A stretch of 64,000 nt of DNA from assembly GCA_022497145.1 (NCBI GenBank), contig MU385920.1, forward strand, positions 62,001 through 126,000, in the 5' to 3' direction. The stretch's first letter is position 1. Every line of letters starts with the position of its first letter. Below the pieces are notes generated by a model. It saw only the letters and a list, made by a program, of their open reading frames with translations, ran no database searches and was not told the DNA's origin. Shown piece by piece: positions 11,740-22,600 of this stretch. This DNA comes from Rostrohypoxylon terebratum. Lineage: Eukaryota > Ascomycota > Sordariomycetes > Xylariales > Hypoxylaceae. A program made the translations under genes and the position numbers.

Positions 11740-12137
11740 TTAGGATTTTTTCTGACTGGTCAGATCAAATTGTTTTTTTGGAACTGACTGATTGACTGAT
11801 AGGTCTAAGACCCACATTTTCTCGTAAGAATATTGGTCAAGAAAGCTGAGTTAGGCTCGAGATAGGTTTTGGATAGGTAGAGTTGGTCATGCCGCAACTT
11901 GTGAACGGCTGAAAGTCCGGCCTTTGGAGGTATTCTACTGCACCGTAGAAGGTCCCGTCTAGAAGTCTACCCTTTTACATCAGGGAGTGTCTTGTTGACA
12001 AACAGGTATCTTGACAGCAGCTTTCGCTTTTCCGCTACTGTTAAATGACACAAATCTAACTCCCCTTCAGAGGATGTGAGATTGACCTATGCATGAAAAA
12101 AATCACATTGTTAAGAATCGTGATTTGTGACGGCGGT

Positions 12138-12168
12138 GAGGCTCGATAGGCTCGATAGGCTCGATAGG
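12138..12168. repeat. 9-bp minisatellite (AGGCTCGAT)
   Basis: Three consecutive copies of AGGCTCGAT followed by a partial copy are directly visible. Confidence 0.8.
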
Positions 12169-12721
12169 TGTAATCGTCGACAGAGGACAACAAACGGGGT
12201 ATTGGGTTACCAAGAGTCCAAGACAGTGCTAGCTCTCTTTGATGCATAAACCTATCTAAGCAATATATTACTAAGCAAAGACAGTTACTAAGCAATGGCC
12301 CCACTAACGCCACTATCTCAGAGCTCAGTCAGCTTTTTAATAGTTCTAAATAGTTCTAATTCTCGTACCTCGCCTTTGACATCTGCGAATTTCATTCATG
12401 CAAACAACTACGTCAGGTATTACCGATTTCTAAATTCGTACAAGCCTTGATCGATTGTATGATACTACTTAAGTTATTCTTCAGTCAACATCATCGCACT
12501 AGTCAGATAGATAATTTTCAAGGACGTACGAATCTCTCACTTCCTCGTGCTCGACTGTCGCACCCGATTTATGGCCATTTATGGCGGGGCACGATACAAT
12601 CTGATATGCGCCCAGATTGCCGCCCAGATTGCGGATCAGTCATTCAGCGCACAACCTTAAGTTTTAACAGCATAGTCTCGACAATCTTGACAAAACTCTC
12701 CACCACTTGTGCACTTGTGCC

Positions 12722-15682
12722 ATGGCGTCGTCTCCTGCTAGATCAACGAACCAGGTAGATCCCGATGCGGCTAAAATGTGGAAAAATGATTGCATTGAGG
12801 AACGCATTTTCGCGGCTGCCTTAATATGCCTCGAAGGCCACTATAACCAGTCCCCCGTGATGGGACCCCAGTCCATAGCCAAGGTGACTGGTATTGTCTC
12901 GAAAACTCTTGAGAAGACCCATACGTTTAAGGATGTGAGGTAAGCTATCTAGAACATTGCTTCCCAAGATTCATTAACTTCATTATCTCCTGTCGCACAC
13001 CCCGCTAATGATTGGGTTCTAGGGAAATTTTATCGAGAAATGTGAGAGTATGGATTTGGCTACGCCGCGCTGTGAGCGCTGCAATATGTGACCTAAACGA
13101 GAAGTCTCTGGGTGTGCGTTCCGTGCCGTTTGTCCAGACCAAGTTTCTCGACATCACCACTCCCGAAGTCACCGCACTCATCATCAAGAATTACGTACCC
13201 CTAAAAGAGGCACTGCAGATGTTAAACAAGCTTATGAACATTGCTCGCAATCTGCTTGTTACAACAGACCCCGAAATACCTCAAGATTTGTCTGCGGCCA
13301 TACACTTCGACCATGAAGTATACGAGGCCATATGTCTTTGTGTCAACGTGACCAGCAAAGGAATTGACGGTGAGATGCCAGAAGAGGAGGCTTCTAGGGC
13401 GAAGCTAAACGAGATCACTGAACTCTGTAAGTTCGATTGCTCATCAATTATTCTAGCATTACTGATTATTAGTAGGTAAGAAGGTCTTGGTCACATCTCT
13501 GCAGCAAGCTCACAACTGGATTGCGAAGAACGACCGGAATAAGATGTTATTTTGGTACAAGGTATTGATAGAGTCGCCTGATGCCGATAGTAATCCAGGG
13601 CCGGAGGATCGTCACGAAGCAGTATTGGACTACCCGGCGCCGCGCAGCATTTATCTTCGAGATGAAATATCCAATTGGCTTAAGAGGTCATCACGGATGT
13701 GTGAGGCGGCGGTTGCCATATGTAAAGAGTTCTTCGACGCGCAGAGCGCGGAGAAAAAGGATAAATGGTTACCCCACGACGAGAACCTCCTCGCCTGGAA
13801 TTACACCCCGCCTGAAACCTGGGCTTGGCAGCCCGACAATTATGATGACGCGGCTGAGGTCGTCTCAAAATGGGATCCCGAGGAAACCGACAAATTTGAG
13901 CAGGACAGGGAATACGGCCGTGTATCTCACGAACTCGACAAATGGTGGTATGGCGCGCGTATTCCGAACGCTACTGACTGGAGTTTGAACATGTATTCGA
14001 GCATCGATTCTGTTCCTCAACGCATTAAAGAATGCGAATCGAGTCTGATGCAACGGTATGCTGCGGCCGAGCCCCATGAGGAGCCAGGCGATGTAATAGA
14101 GCATCCGTCAGATGACGGTGCCAGTCCGGAATGGCAGGGCCAAGCGACACAGGCAAACCAGAATTTTGCACCGGAGTATGATGAGTATGAAGAGGAGGCC
14201 GACGACGACGACTCTTACGGAGAGGGGCCGATGACTGGACTCCTTACTGAGGTGCCCAACATCCTTGATCCGAAGCAGATCGAAGCGCTACACATGATCG
14301 TCAAATCATGCATATTAGATTCAGCAGGCTCTGGTTTGACACGATTCGGAGAGAACCTACAACAAACTCGATGCCGCATTTTCCTCGCGAGCGATTGCGG
14401 TCGAAACCTGCTCAGAGAGATGCTCGTTTTTATTGCCGTGTGGGAAAAAGACGAGCAGTCCCTCATCTTTCAAATAAGCAGTCAGATCGTCCAGGCAATC
14501 CACGAAAACTCTCTCATACCTTATGCGTGGATGGCTCTTCGGAGTCCAAAGGACATCATATCGCCGGCGCAAACGATTTTGCTCCGACTTATCACCTTCC
14601 TGTTCCGCACAGCACTTGCGCCTCCCAAAGACTACAATCCCTTTCTCGACTCAAAGACAACAAGTGTTGAGAAAATCGTGGCGAACGAAGATGTCCGTCT
14701 AGGAAAGATGCTGAATTACTTATACGGTCTCTTTCGAAGCCGTATTGTTCCGGAGTGCGTGGCTTTAATGCAGATACAGGGCGAAGTTCGCAAAGGTCGC
14801 CTAGACCCCGCTGATTTCCCGGTCGATAACTGGGACCTAGAGCGGACTAAAGATGGCCTGGTCCAATATCTTGATTTCCTTTACACTGTTGCGGATATCT
14901 TCCCCCTCCGTCAACATCTAATCGATTATGAAGCTGTATACGAGCTTTTGAGACTGTTGGAAGGCCTCGACGTTGGCGTAGAGAAAGCTCCCTTCCCTGG
15001 AACTCGGCGTAACGAGCCACCCACTACACCCTCTACCACAACATCGACGCCACAAGCATCATCATCAAGTAATCCCCCTCCACCCCCACCTCCACCACCT
15101 CCGATTTCCGACCCGCCGCACGAGTTCCCGTGGTCCGGTATCAAGGGCCAGGTCTTATCTATCCTAGCAGCCCTTCTACAACCACCCCCCGGCCAGTCCT
15201 CGCCTGGCAACCCGACAGTGCAGCTGCAGATCTTACAACATAATGGTATCGTGGCGCTTCTGAACTGCTGTTTGTACGACGACAACAACAGATTTTGTCG
15301 CGAGCGCACGCAGCTATGCCTTAAATGGCTCATGGACGGATGTCCGGACGCCTCCGCCTTCTTGCAGAACCTGGTCAGCGCCAACCAGCAGCCCGCCGCT
15401 AGACCGCCGCCAGGCACCACTCAGAGCATCCGCGTCGATGGCGTGCCCGGAGAGGTCAGAGTCCAAGTCCGTAGTTCTAGCGCACCAGTTGCGGGTGAGG
15501 CTGGTGAGCTACTCGTTGGTGCGGACGCGGCGAGCGCGAGTTTGAGGAGTCGGCTTGAGGAGAACAAGAGTCGTAGCGAGGAATTGGTGAACGATCTACT
15601 GGCGCTCACGGTCGTGGACGAGAATGGGAAGATGGTCATTGCACCCGATGAGGATGAGACGGAGGATGATGATTTCATTTGA
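12722..15682 (+). CDS. Ataxin-10/Ctr86-like helical-repeat protein
   Basis: Exons 12722-12939, 13023-13426 and 13476-15682 (donors GTAAGC, GTAAGT; acceptors TAG, TAG) give 942 residues. The C-terminal part, about residues 760-850, resembles the Ataxin-10 domain: a helix starting IKGQVLSILAALL, then VQLQILQHNGIVALLNCCLY, DDNNRFCRER and CLKWLMDGCPDASAFLQNL, the pattern of a late armadillo repeat. Ataxin-10 relatives (yeast Ctr86) are cytosolic ARM-fold proteins of uncertain function. Residues 1-450 are not recognised; they include an acidic segment (EYEEEADDDDSYGEG, near residue 450). A poly-proline run (about residues 736-747) precedes the C-terminal domain. The tail is acidic (DEDETEDDDFI). 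The start is the first in-frame ATG, MASSPARSTN. The assignment rests only on the C-terminal domain. Confidence 0.62.
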
Positions 15683-16184
15683 TCGGACAATCGGGTAGGA
15701 AAGCCGAAAGGTCAGGATACGACTGGATTGGCTTTGGTGAATGATACCCAGGAATAGGCATGCAGCTCGCGATGGTTATGATCCGTGGTTATGAGACACG
15801 CAGTTAGGAAAAGCATCGGTCTCGGGTACGGAGGCGCATGAGCAGTGCCGCAGTTTTGCTAGGCGGAAGGATAGGTTAGTTCCTAGCATAGGTTGTGAAT
15901 ACACATAATCTAGTAAGAGTCAATGAACGGACTCATCCGATTAATTACACTTTTGTCTCGTCGTGGAACAAGTATTAAGATGCGTTTGATAATAGGCACG
16001 CGTGCCTATTTGTTTCAATTGTAGCAAGAGGGAAAACCGTTGATGATTTGAATGTCTATCTATCTAGCTATAGCTAAAAAGCAAATGCACTTGATGATTC
16101 TCAGACAATGCTATAGTATAAGCATAATCCAGAGAGACATGCTTCTAGACGCGGAACTCGAACTTTCTGTACTCTGTAACTCAC
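15683..16184. other. Convergent 3' spacer
   Basis: The 3' flanks of the Ataxin-10-like gene (plus) and the disordered-protein gene (minus). AT-rich toward 16060-16130; nothing else recognised. Confidence 0.5.
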
Positions 16185-17651
16185 TTACATGACCTTGATT
16201 ACCTGCTCCAGGAGCTCGTCGTTAGGCACAACCATGGCTAGCAGTATCTCGTTTGTGAGCGTCCCTAGGATACCGGGGTCTCCCGTGCTAAGCTTTGCTT
16301 TGATGAACTCGTCTATTCCCTCGCCCTCCTGGACGCGGATTGCTTTCTCGATTCGGGAGAGACGGACGTCTAAGGTTTCTTCGTTGGGTTTACGGTCTCG
16401 TGCGTCCTGGCTGCCGGGAGCACTTCCGATAACTGCTGTGGTCTGGTGTTGCTGTTGTTGTTGATCTGGGACTTTACACTCGGGCTTTACTTGGGATGTG
16501 CTGGGGATGTCACACTGAGAGGAGGCGTTGGAGTATTGTGTATCCTGAACGTTGGTACTTAGTTCTCTGCGTATTGCGCTGGAGCTGCTGACAATACTTC
16601 TTGGGACGTCAGGCTCTTCATTACTGGCGGTTCCTCGCTTCTTTCTAAATACTCCGGTATCCTGAGACATCTCAAATGATGGAGCGCTATCCATGATATC
16701 GTACGGGTCCGGTCTACCTGTTCCGGTCGGCCCTGATCTCTGTGATGTTAGTCCAGTTTCAGCATCTTCGTCGTCGCCCGAGGAGCTCTGGGTCTCGTCG
16801 TCATCGACTTCGATGTTTTGCCCCATTTTCTTTTGATTGGGGATGTCCTTTTCGTAGCTGTTCCTACTGAGTTGGCTTTCCCGTGACCGAGTGTTTGGGT
16901 ATTTCTGATTAGTAGTTCCAAGCGCCGTTGGGGTCTGAGATTGACTACGAATTACGTTGATTTTGATCTTCTTCGAAGGGTAGGTCTCATCTGCGGCTTC
17001 ACCGTTGCCGCGTTTCTGACTTCCTGTTGGGTGGTCTAGGTCTTGTTCAGAAGCTAAGTCATGTCCGGAGAGATCGCTTGCTCTTGTGCTGTCGTTAGTT
17101 GTTGATATCTTAGAACCACGCTTGGCAACCCGGCGAGTAGGGTTGAGTACTCTCGAGCGATCTTCTAGGTCCTCTAGGTCGTTCCCGTGTGAGATGTGGG
17201 AATCATCTTCAACCCTTTGAGATGTGCTACGATTTAGGAACGGGAGCTGGCGACGCGGAACCAATTTGTCGATCTCATCTACCTCTGATGTGGAGGCAGG
17301 TCTCAACGGACGAGCGAGGCCGTCGTCACTTCCTCTTAATCTACGAGTGCTGTTAAAATTAGGAACTGAATAAGGTCGGTCCGATGCGAGCTGCACGGAG
17401 GGAATAGGCATAGGACGTGTGTCAGTCTGGTTCATAGTGAGACGCTGCATTCGCATAGGTACGGCACGAGGGCCGCCTGGTGGCGGACGGTAGTCTGGGA
17501 CCCATATAGTCTGTGGATGATAACCATGAGGTGCAGAGTGGGGGGTTAGATGCTGGGAATATCCATCAGGTTGTGATCTAGATAGACCAGATGGTTGGCG
17601 CGATAATGCTTGGTGAGGGATCGAGAGCCGGCGTAAATTTGACTTCTGCAT
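16185..17651 (-). CDS. Uncharacterised, mostly disordered protein (about 488 residues)
   Basis: A single continuous frame; I place the start at the ATG of MQKSNLRRLS (17651) because the frame is open farther up only from a TTG, and a missed upstream exon is possible. The composition is Ser/Arg/Asp/Gln-rich with PPPGGP, a short poly-Gln run (DQQQQQHQ), an acidic patch (VDDDETQSSSGDDED) and basic clusters that could be nuclear localisation signals (RRVAKRGSK, PSKKIKIN). Only the last 70 residues look folded: DVRLSRIEKAIRVQEGEG is a predicted amphipathic helix, followed by a hydrophobic C-terminus (LLAMVVPNDELLEQVIKVM). I do not recognise a family. A nuclear or chromatin-associated role is a guess from the basic and acidic patches. 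Confidence 0.6.
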   Translation of the reverse strand: MQKSNLRRLSIPHQALSRQPSGLSRSQPDGYSQHLTPHSAPHGYHPQTIWVPDYRPPPGGPRAVPMRMQRLTMNQTDTRPMPIPSVQLASDRPYSVPNFNSTRRLRGSDDGLARPLRPASTSEVDEIDKLVPRRQLPFLNRSTSQRVEDDSHISHGNDLEDLEDRSRVLNPTRRVAKRGSKISTTNDSTRASDLSGHDLASEQDLDHPTGSQKRGNGEAADETYPSKKIKINVIRSQSQTPTALGTTNQKYPNTRSRESQLSRNSYEKDIPNQKKMGQNIEVDDDETQSSSGDDEDAETGLTSQRSGPTGTGRPDPYDIMDSAPSFEMSQDTGVFRKKRGTASNEEPDVPRSIVSSSSAIRRELSTNVQDTQYSNASSQCDIPSTSQVKPECKVPDQQQQQHQTTAVIGSAPGSQDARDRKPNEETLDVRLSRIEKAIRVQEGEGIDEFIKAKLSTGDPGILGTLTNEILLAMVVPNDELLEQVIKVM

Positions 17652-18628
17652 ATTGGGGCATCCGTAAATATTTAATGAAGATTTGATTAGGTTAATCCAG
17701 TATGAGGTAAATCCATTATTTGTATTTTCTGTACAGTATTCATACAAGGTATGTAACGAGTGTGGTTGTTCATGAGAGATTGTTGGTGAAGGATACTTCG
17801 TAGAGAGTCAGCGTTTGTGAGCAGTGAGCACTGAAATCCAATCTAAGAACATGCCTGAGGAATACAGCATAGACTAGGTATGATTAGGCCTTAGGCACCT
17901 TTGGCTGGCATTTGTCTAAGGCTAATCGGGTTAGCAGATTGCCCTTTGTGTGTAGATTACCTATGTAGTACCCATTTAAACTACTAGCATAGACAGTTGA
18001 CTGGTCACTCTTTTAAGGATATTATCAACCAATTATCATCGTTTGCTTCTTATCATTACATAATCAGTTGATAGTACCAACAGTTAAAGTGGACCTGAGT
18101 CTTAGCTAGTGTAGTTAGCTAGTTCAATGCACGGACCAGTTACATTTTTCTTGGTTTGACACGACTTGAACTCCATCGATTCCATTTTCGCGATTTCCAA
18201 CTATTCCCAGCTTTGCGACGAGACTAGACGCGAATTTGTCCAAGTTCGCATCACCTATTTCTCCTGCAACCTTTTGTCGCCTCCACATCAACCTTGTAAA
18301 TCGTCACCTGGCTGAGGTTCGCGATCGCACACTCACAAAAAGTAACCTGCAGCTATTTTCCCTCAACCTTTTTTTTTCCGTCAACGTTTCTTTCTCAACC
18401 ACCTTTCCACCTTTCCACCTTCACCACATTTATCATCGTCCATCGAGCAAGCAAGTAAGCAAGCAAGGAAACAAGCAAATCGGAAGCTTGTAGCCAATGC
18501 CTTGGCTTACTTGCTAGCCATATATCTGCTTTTACCTCCATTCCAGATCGTCATCGTCTAGTCAAGACCAATTCCGAAATCCGAATTACGTACTAGCAGT
18601 CACTTACCCACTCTCATATTCATCCAAC
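17652..18628. other. Divergent promoter region with pyrimidine-rich leader of RSC9
   Basis: Separates the disordered-protein gene (minus) from RSC9 (plus). From about 18230 to 18600 the plus strand is rich in C and T (for example CCTTTTTTTTTCC near 18368), typical of long 5' leaders of fungal housekeeping genes. A repeat of GCAAG/CAAG type occurs at 18445-18480. Confidence 0.45.
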
Positions 18629-21602
18629 ATGGCTCCGAATCGTGGTTCCGCCAACCGAGAGGATCTTTACATCCACGAAATCGACCGAACTCCCGAATAT
18701 GAGGAATTTATCAAGAAGCTCACCGCTTTCCATGAGGAACGAGGTACTTCATTCGAACCCGAACCTCGACTACCTACTATGAATGGACACGTAAATGTCG
18801 ACTTGCTCAAGCTCTACAAGGCTGTGATAGAAAAGGGAGGCTACGATGAAATGAATAAGGTTCAGAAGACTTGGAGCAGCCTAGCAGCCGAACTTGGTAT
18901 GCATCACACCGACAGCAAGGGAATCGGCCAGTTGTCATTTCAATTGAAGCAGGACTTTTATCGGTACCTTGCTGCCTACTGGGTGAAGGATCAATATGGC
19001 AAAGAGCCTCCCCCGAAGGAAATCCTGGAGCAGCAGTCGTGTGCCAGTAAATTTGGCCCTGTTTTGACACGCACCACGGAGAACTTCAAGAAGTTTGTGT
19101 CTTCCAACCGATCTGGTGTTGAGACACCTACTAGAGAAGAGCGTCCAGGCGACAGTACGCCTCTTTCTGGTGACAGAGCTTCTGGGCGTCTTCGCGAAGC
19201 TCCGCCTCGACGAGTACCTTTCCAACCCGAAACTGGTCCGAGTCGCCAACCCAGACAAACGCCTTCTCACCATTCCACACCCACCACGGCTGCTATCAAC
19301 ACAGCCCATCATGCGAATACTCCTCAAACTCAACACACTCCACATCCTAACCCCCACCTTCCTCAACACCACAATCCGAATAACCCTCTTCACCTGATAC
19401 AAGCTCAACAAGCAGCTGTGCGTGGTGCCTCGGGCGCATTTACACCTACCAACCCGGAGAATGGGTCCCGTTTGCAGGAGATGGTCGACCCGCACCCTTC
19501 TATATCTGTCCCCATTCGTCCAGTCAGTACCCCGGGGAATACCCCCGATTTCGCAAAGCGACAACGTCAGCTACGCATGGGTGCAAATGCAGACGTGCAA
19601 TCGGCCAATCGCCCGGCCATTCCCGGTGGTGGCGCTGAGGGCCCTAACATTTATATGCGTTGTCTGCAAGCACTTCGCTCAGGAATACCTGAAGAGCAGT
19701 CGTTTGCGCTTAACCACCTAGTGAAGATATCGTTTGAGCGAGGTGATAAGTACAAGTTCGAGTCTTTTCAAGGTCTAGCGGAGGGTTTGATTGAGAAGGC
19801 TCTCGAGATCGGCACTCTGTTCTACCATGTCGAGTGGCAAATCTCCTACTTCAACGACCCGGTGCCGGAAAATTCGGACATCGTTTTTCTCGATGGGGTC
19901 AACGGAACAAGTGACATTCTTGAACGAATCGCAAAGCTATCGCCCAAACCAGTTCTTGATCATATGCAGTCTGCAGAGTTCAGTGATCGTTTGCTACGAA
20001 TCACGGAGGCGGTCTTAACCATACGTAATATGGTTATGTTGTTAGATAACGCTGTCTATTTGGCGGACGTCAATTCTCTGCGCGACTTGCTTTGCATCAT
20101 TCTTCGACTTCCGAACTTGGAGATGCTTGTGGAGATCAAGCATTTTGCTCTGGATATTGCTGAGCAACTGACACCCTGGCTCACCCTCGACTCTGAAGAT
20201 CCACTGTATCGGACGCTTCTAGCGCAGCTAGATTCGGCGGATCGAGGCACGATTCTCACGTCCCTCCGTGCGATCAGTCGTATATCGATGAACCTAGAGG
20301 CAGCGAACAAGATGCAGAATGTCCCCGCTTCCGTCTTGCAGAACATTATGAATTGGATTCTGCTCAATGACGAGGAGCTCGTGGACGCGTGTCTCGACTT
20401 CCTCTACCAGTATCTAGCCGTAGTAGCCAATGTCGAATCTGCACTGAAGGCTGTCAACATGGAGCATGTTACCACGCATCTTATTCGGCTGCTAGGCCAC
20501 GGCTCTAAGCGTGTAAAGGAGGAACGGATCCTCGAGCCAGAGCAGATAGCTCCAGCAACAGAAGAGGTCGCACCCCTTCCTCAGGATCTCCAGGAGAAAC
20601 TGATTCACACCGACGAGCCTCAAAGATGCCACCAATGGCTTCAGAGCGTGTTCGAAGAAACCCCCGGTTCTCAGATCACACAAATTGCCATATGGCACGC
20701 TTACCAAAATGCCTTTGGGGCGTTAGTCAATGGACCGAGGCCTGCACTGGGGGCGGCGGAATTCATTCGAACTGTTAGCGCAGTATATGAAACCGCCCGA
20801 GCTTCAGTCATCCGGCGCCAACGACCCGACCAGGCGGACATCTTTATTATTAATGGTATTAGAGCTAGACGTCTGCCGATTCATCCCGAGACAAAGGAAG
20901 AGTACACTCCGTGCCAGTGGAAGATAGCTAAGGGACCATACTCGAAGAAGTGTGGCTTGTTCTTCCTTGGCGGACAGAAGATGTGGGACCATGTTCTCAC
21001 GGCCCATCTGGGTATCACCATCGGCGAAGGAGGTAAAATCCACGACAGAGAGATCCACGCATCTTGCGATTGGGATGGCTGTGTCAAGTACGCGAAGCCT
21101 GCTCGGATGAGGTTGTCCGAGCTCACGCGCCACACCAAAACCCACTTCCCGCAGAAGCGCTACCTTAACGAGGGACCTGATGCACTGGCTAAGCGACAGC
21201 GCAAGTCCTACGTCGTCCCAGCGAAGACCATGACTCTTACCTGGGAGCAAACTCTTGTCACACGTGACGAGAGAAATCCCAAGGTCGAGCAAGCAGCTGG
21301 TATCCCACTTAGCGCTGCACTAGTGTTGTGCAACATTGCGCGTAATGTGGTGAAGACGGAGTCTGAGGAACAGCTCCTGAAGAAGCACGAGATGGGTGGT
21401 GAAGGCGGCGGCTGGAATGAGAGACTGTTCCGTCCCGTCATGCCAAGACTGTTCGAAGTGTTAACGGAGAACAAGGCTTTGGTAAGTTTACTTTTTTCTC
21501 GCATTCTCTTCTACTTAACATTTAACCAATCACCCCATCACTAACACATTCAAATAGGCCAGTTATATCACCTCACTCCTCCAGCTCGTGCAAGATGACT
21601 AG
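18629..21602 (+). CDS. RSC9: RSC chromatin-remodelling complex subunit Rsc9 (ARID2-like)
   Basis: Exon 1 18629-21481 and a 45-base last exon 21558-21602 (donor GTAAGT, acceptor TAG) give 965 residues; the last exon adds ASYITSLLQLVQDD. The ARID DNA-binding domain lies at about residues 20-125 (EFIKKLTAFHEERGTSF, VDLLKLYKAVIEKGGYDEMN, LKQDFYRYLAAYW). A Pro/His/Thr-rich linker follows, then a helical armadillo-like region (about 330-620), an RFX-like winged-helix segment from about 668 (HQWLQSVFEETPGSQITQIA), and a C2H2 zinc finger at about 811-840 (CDWDGC...LTRHTKTH). ARID + RFX + C2H2 is the arrangement of animal ARID2/BAF200, the Rsc9 counterpart in PBAF, so this subunit should help target RSC to nucleosomes. 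The start follows a Kozak-like CCAACATGGC. Confidence 0.88.
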
Positions 21603-21878
21603 GGGGTTCAATGAAACGAAGAAGAAAAAAACCGAAGAAAAAAGCAAGAAAAAATACAACGGTGTAATTCTAGTTTTTTTTTAATTTCCGTGGTTACGGA
21701 CCGGCACACGGAATGGGAACTTGAGATCTTTTCGTCGCACCGCACATGATCACACGGAGGAAATAAAGGCAATACCCAGGCGTTGCGTTGCGTTGCGAGA
21801 GTCGGGCACTTTTAAGGATGGACATCACACACATTGATTGTTGTTGCATAAAGAGAGAAGAAAACAACTTCCTAATAA

Positions 21879-21891
21879 CCCCCCCCCCCCC
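21879..21891. repeat. Poly-C tract (13)
   Basis: Thirteen consecutive C, followed by TTACCTACCTACCTAC. Confidence 0.9.
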
Positions 21892-22462
21892 TTACCTACC
21901 TACCTACTTCCCCCTCCCTTCCCCCCTTGCCCAATTGATTTTTTCCCAACCCAACTTATTTTCCGTATGGTCATTTCGGTCCTCCTCCCCCCTTCCCCCT
22001 CGCCCCTTAGGTCGGTCCCAAAAAAGGGAAAGCAGGCGTGTTGAGATTTTTTCGATCTGGTTAACGGATGGGGGGTTCTGTCTGTTGCAAAGTGATGATG
22101 ACGATGGGGTTGCTTGGCTACGTCCCTACTACTACTTGTTTTTTTCTAGTAGCTAGCCGAATGTGTGTAGATGATTTGGACGCCGAGGTTTTTGTCTTGT
22201 CGTCTACGATACATATCCCCCCTGCCTAATCTAATGATAAAAGTTCCCCCAAAGTGAATTGCTACTACCATACTACCATGGCAGCATGGCTCCGTGAAAC
22301 GAAGAACATGTTGGATCACGTCAAGATCCCGAGTAGATTTTTAGTCCTTCTATGCCACGTCATGTTGTGTTATCGTAAAGTAAGTCGAGTAATCATATCA
22401 ATTTTTATTTATACCTGCTTGTCCGATTTTTTTAGTCACTGAGATACAGATAATTCATACGA

Positions 22463-22478
22463 CCCCCCCCCCCCCCCC
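22463..22478. repeat. Poly-C tract (16)
   Basis: Sixteen consecutive C, about 120 bases past the stop codon of the Scp160-like gene. It could form G-quadruplex-like structure in the transcript of the minus strand if included in the 3' UTR (inference). Confidence 0.85.
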
Positions 22479-22600
22479 ATCCCCGACCGAGCCTCCATGT
22501 ACATCGCCAGCCCCCCTAGAGCCGCCCCCCAACGTCACACGTTATGTCAGCCCCAAGTGGCCGCCGCCATGCAAGCAGGACTTTGCTGTGTGCGAGACAT

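Larger units (their letters stand above)
11252..12721. other. Repeat-bearing divergent spacer
   Basis: Nearly 1.5 kb between the HET gene and the Ataxin-10-like gene. It holds the CAGTCAGGC cluster and the 9-bp minisatellite listed separately. Open frames up to about 100 codons show no recognisable protein. Confidence 0.5.
21603..22600. other. Convergent 3' spacer with homopolymer tracts
   Basis: The 3' flanks of RSC9 (plus) and the Scp160-like gene (minus). Strong strand bias: C-rich and T-rich on plus. Short open frames here are low-complexity and not supported as genes. Confidence 0.55.
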
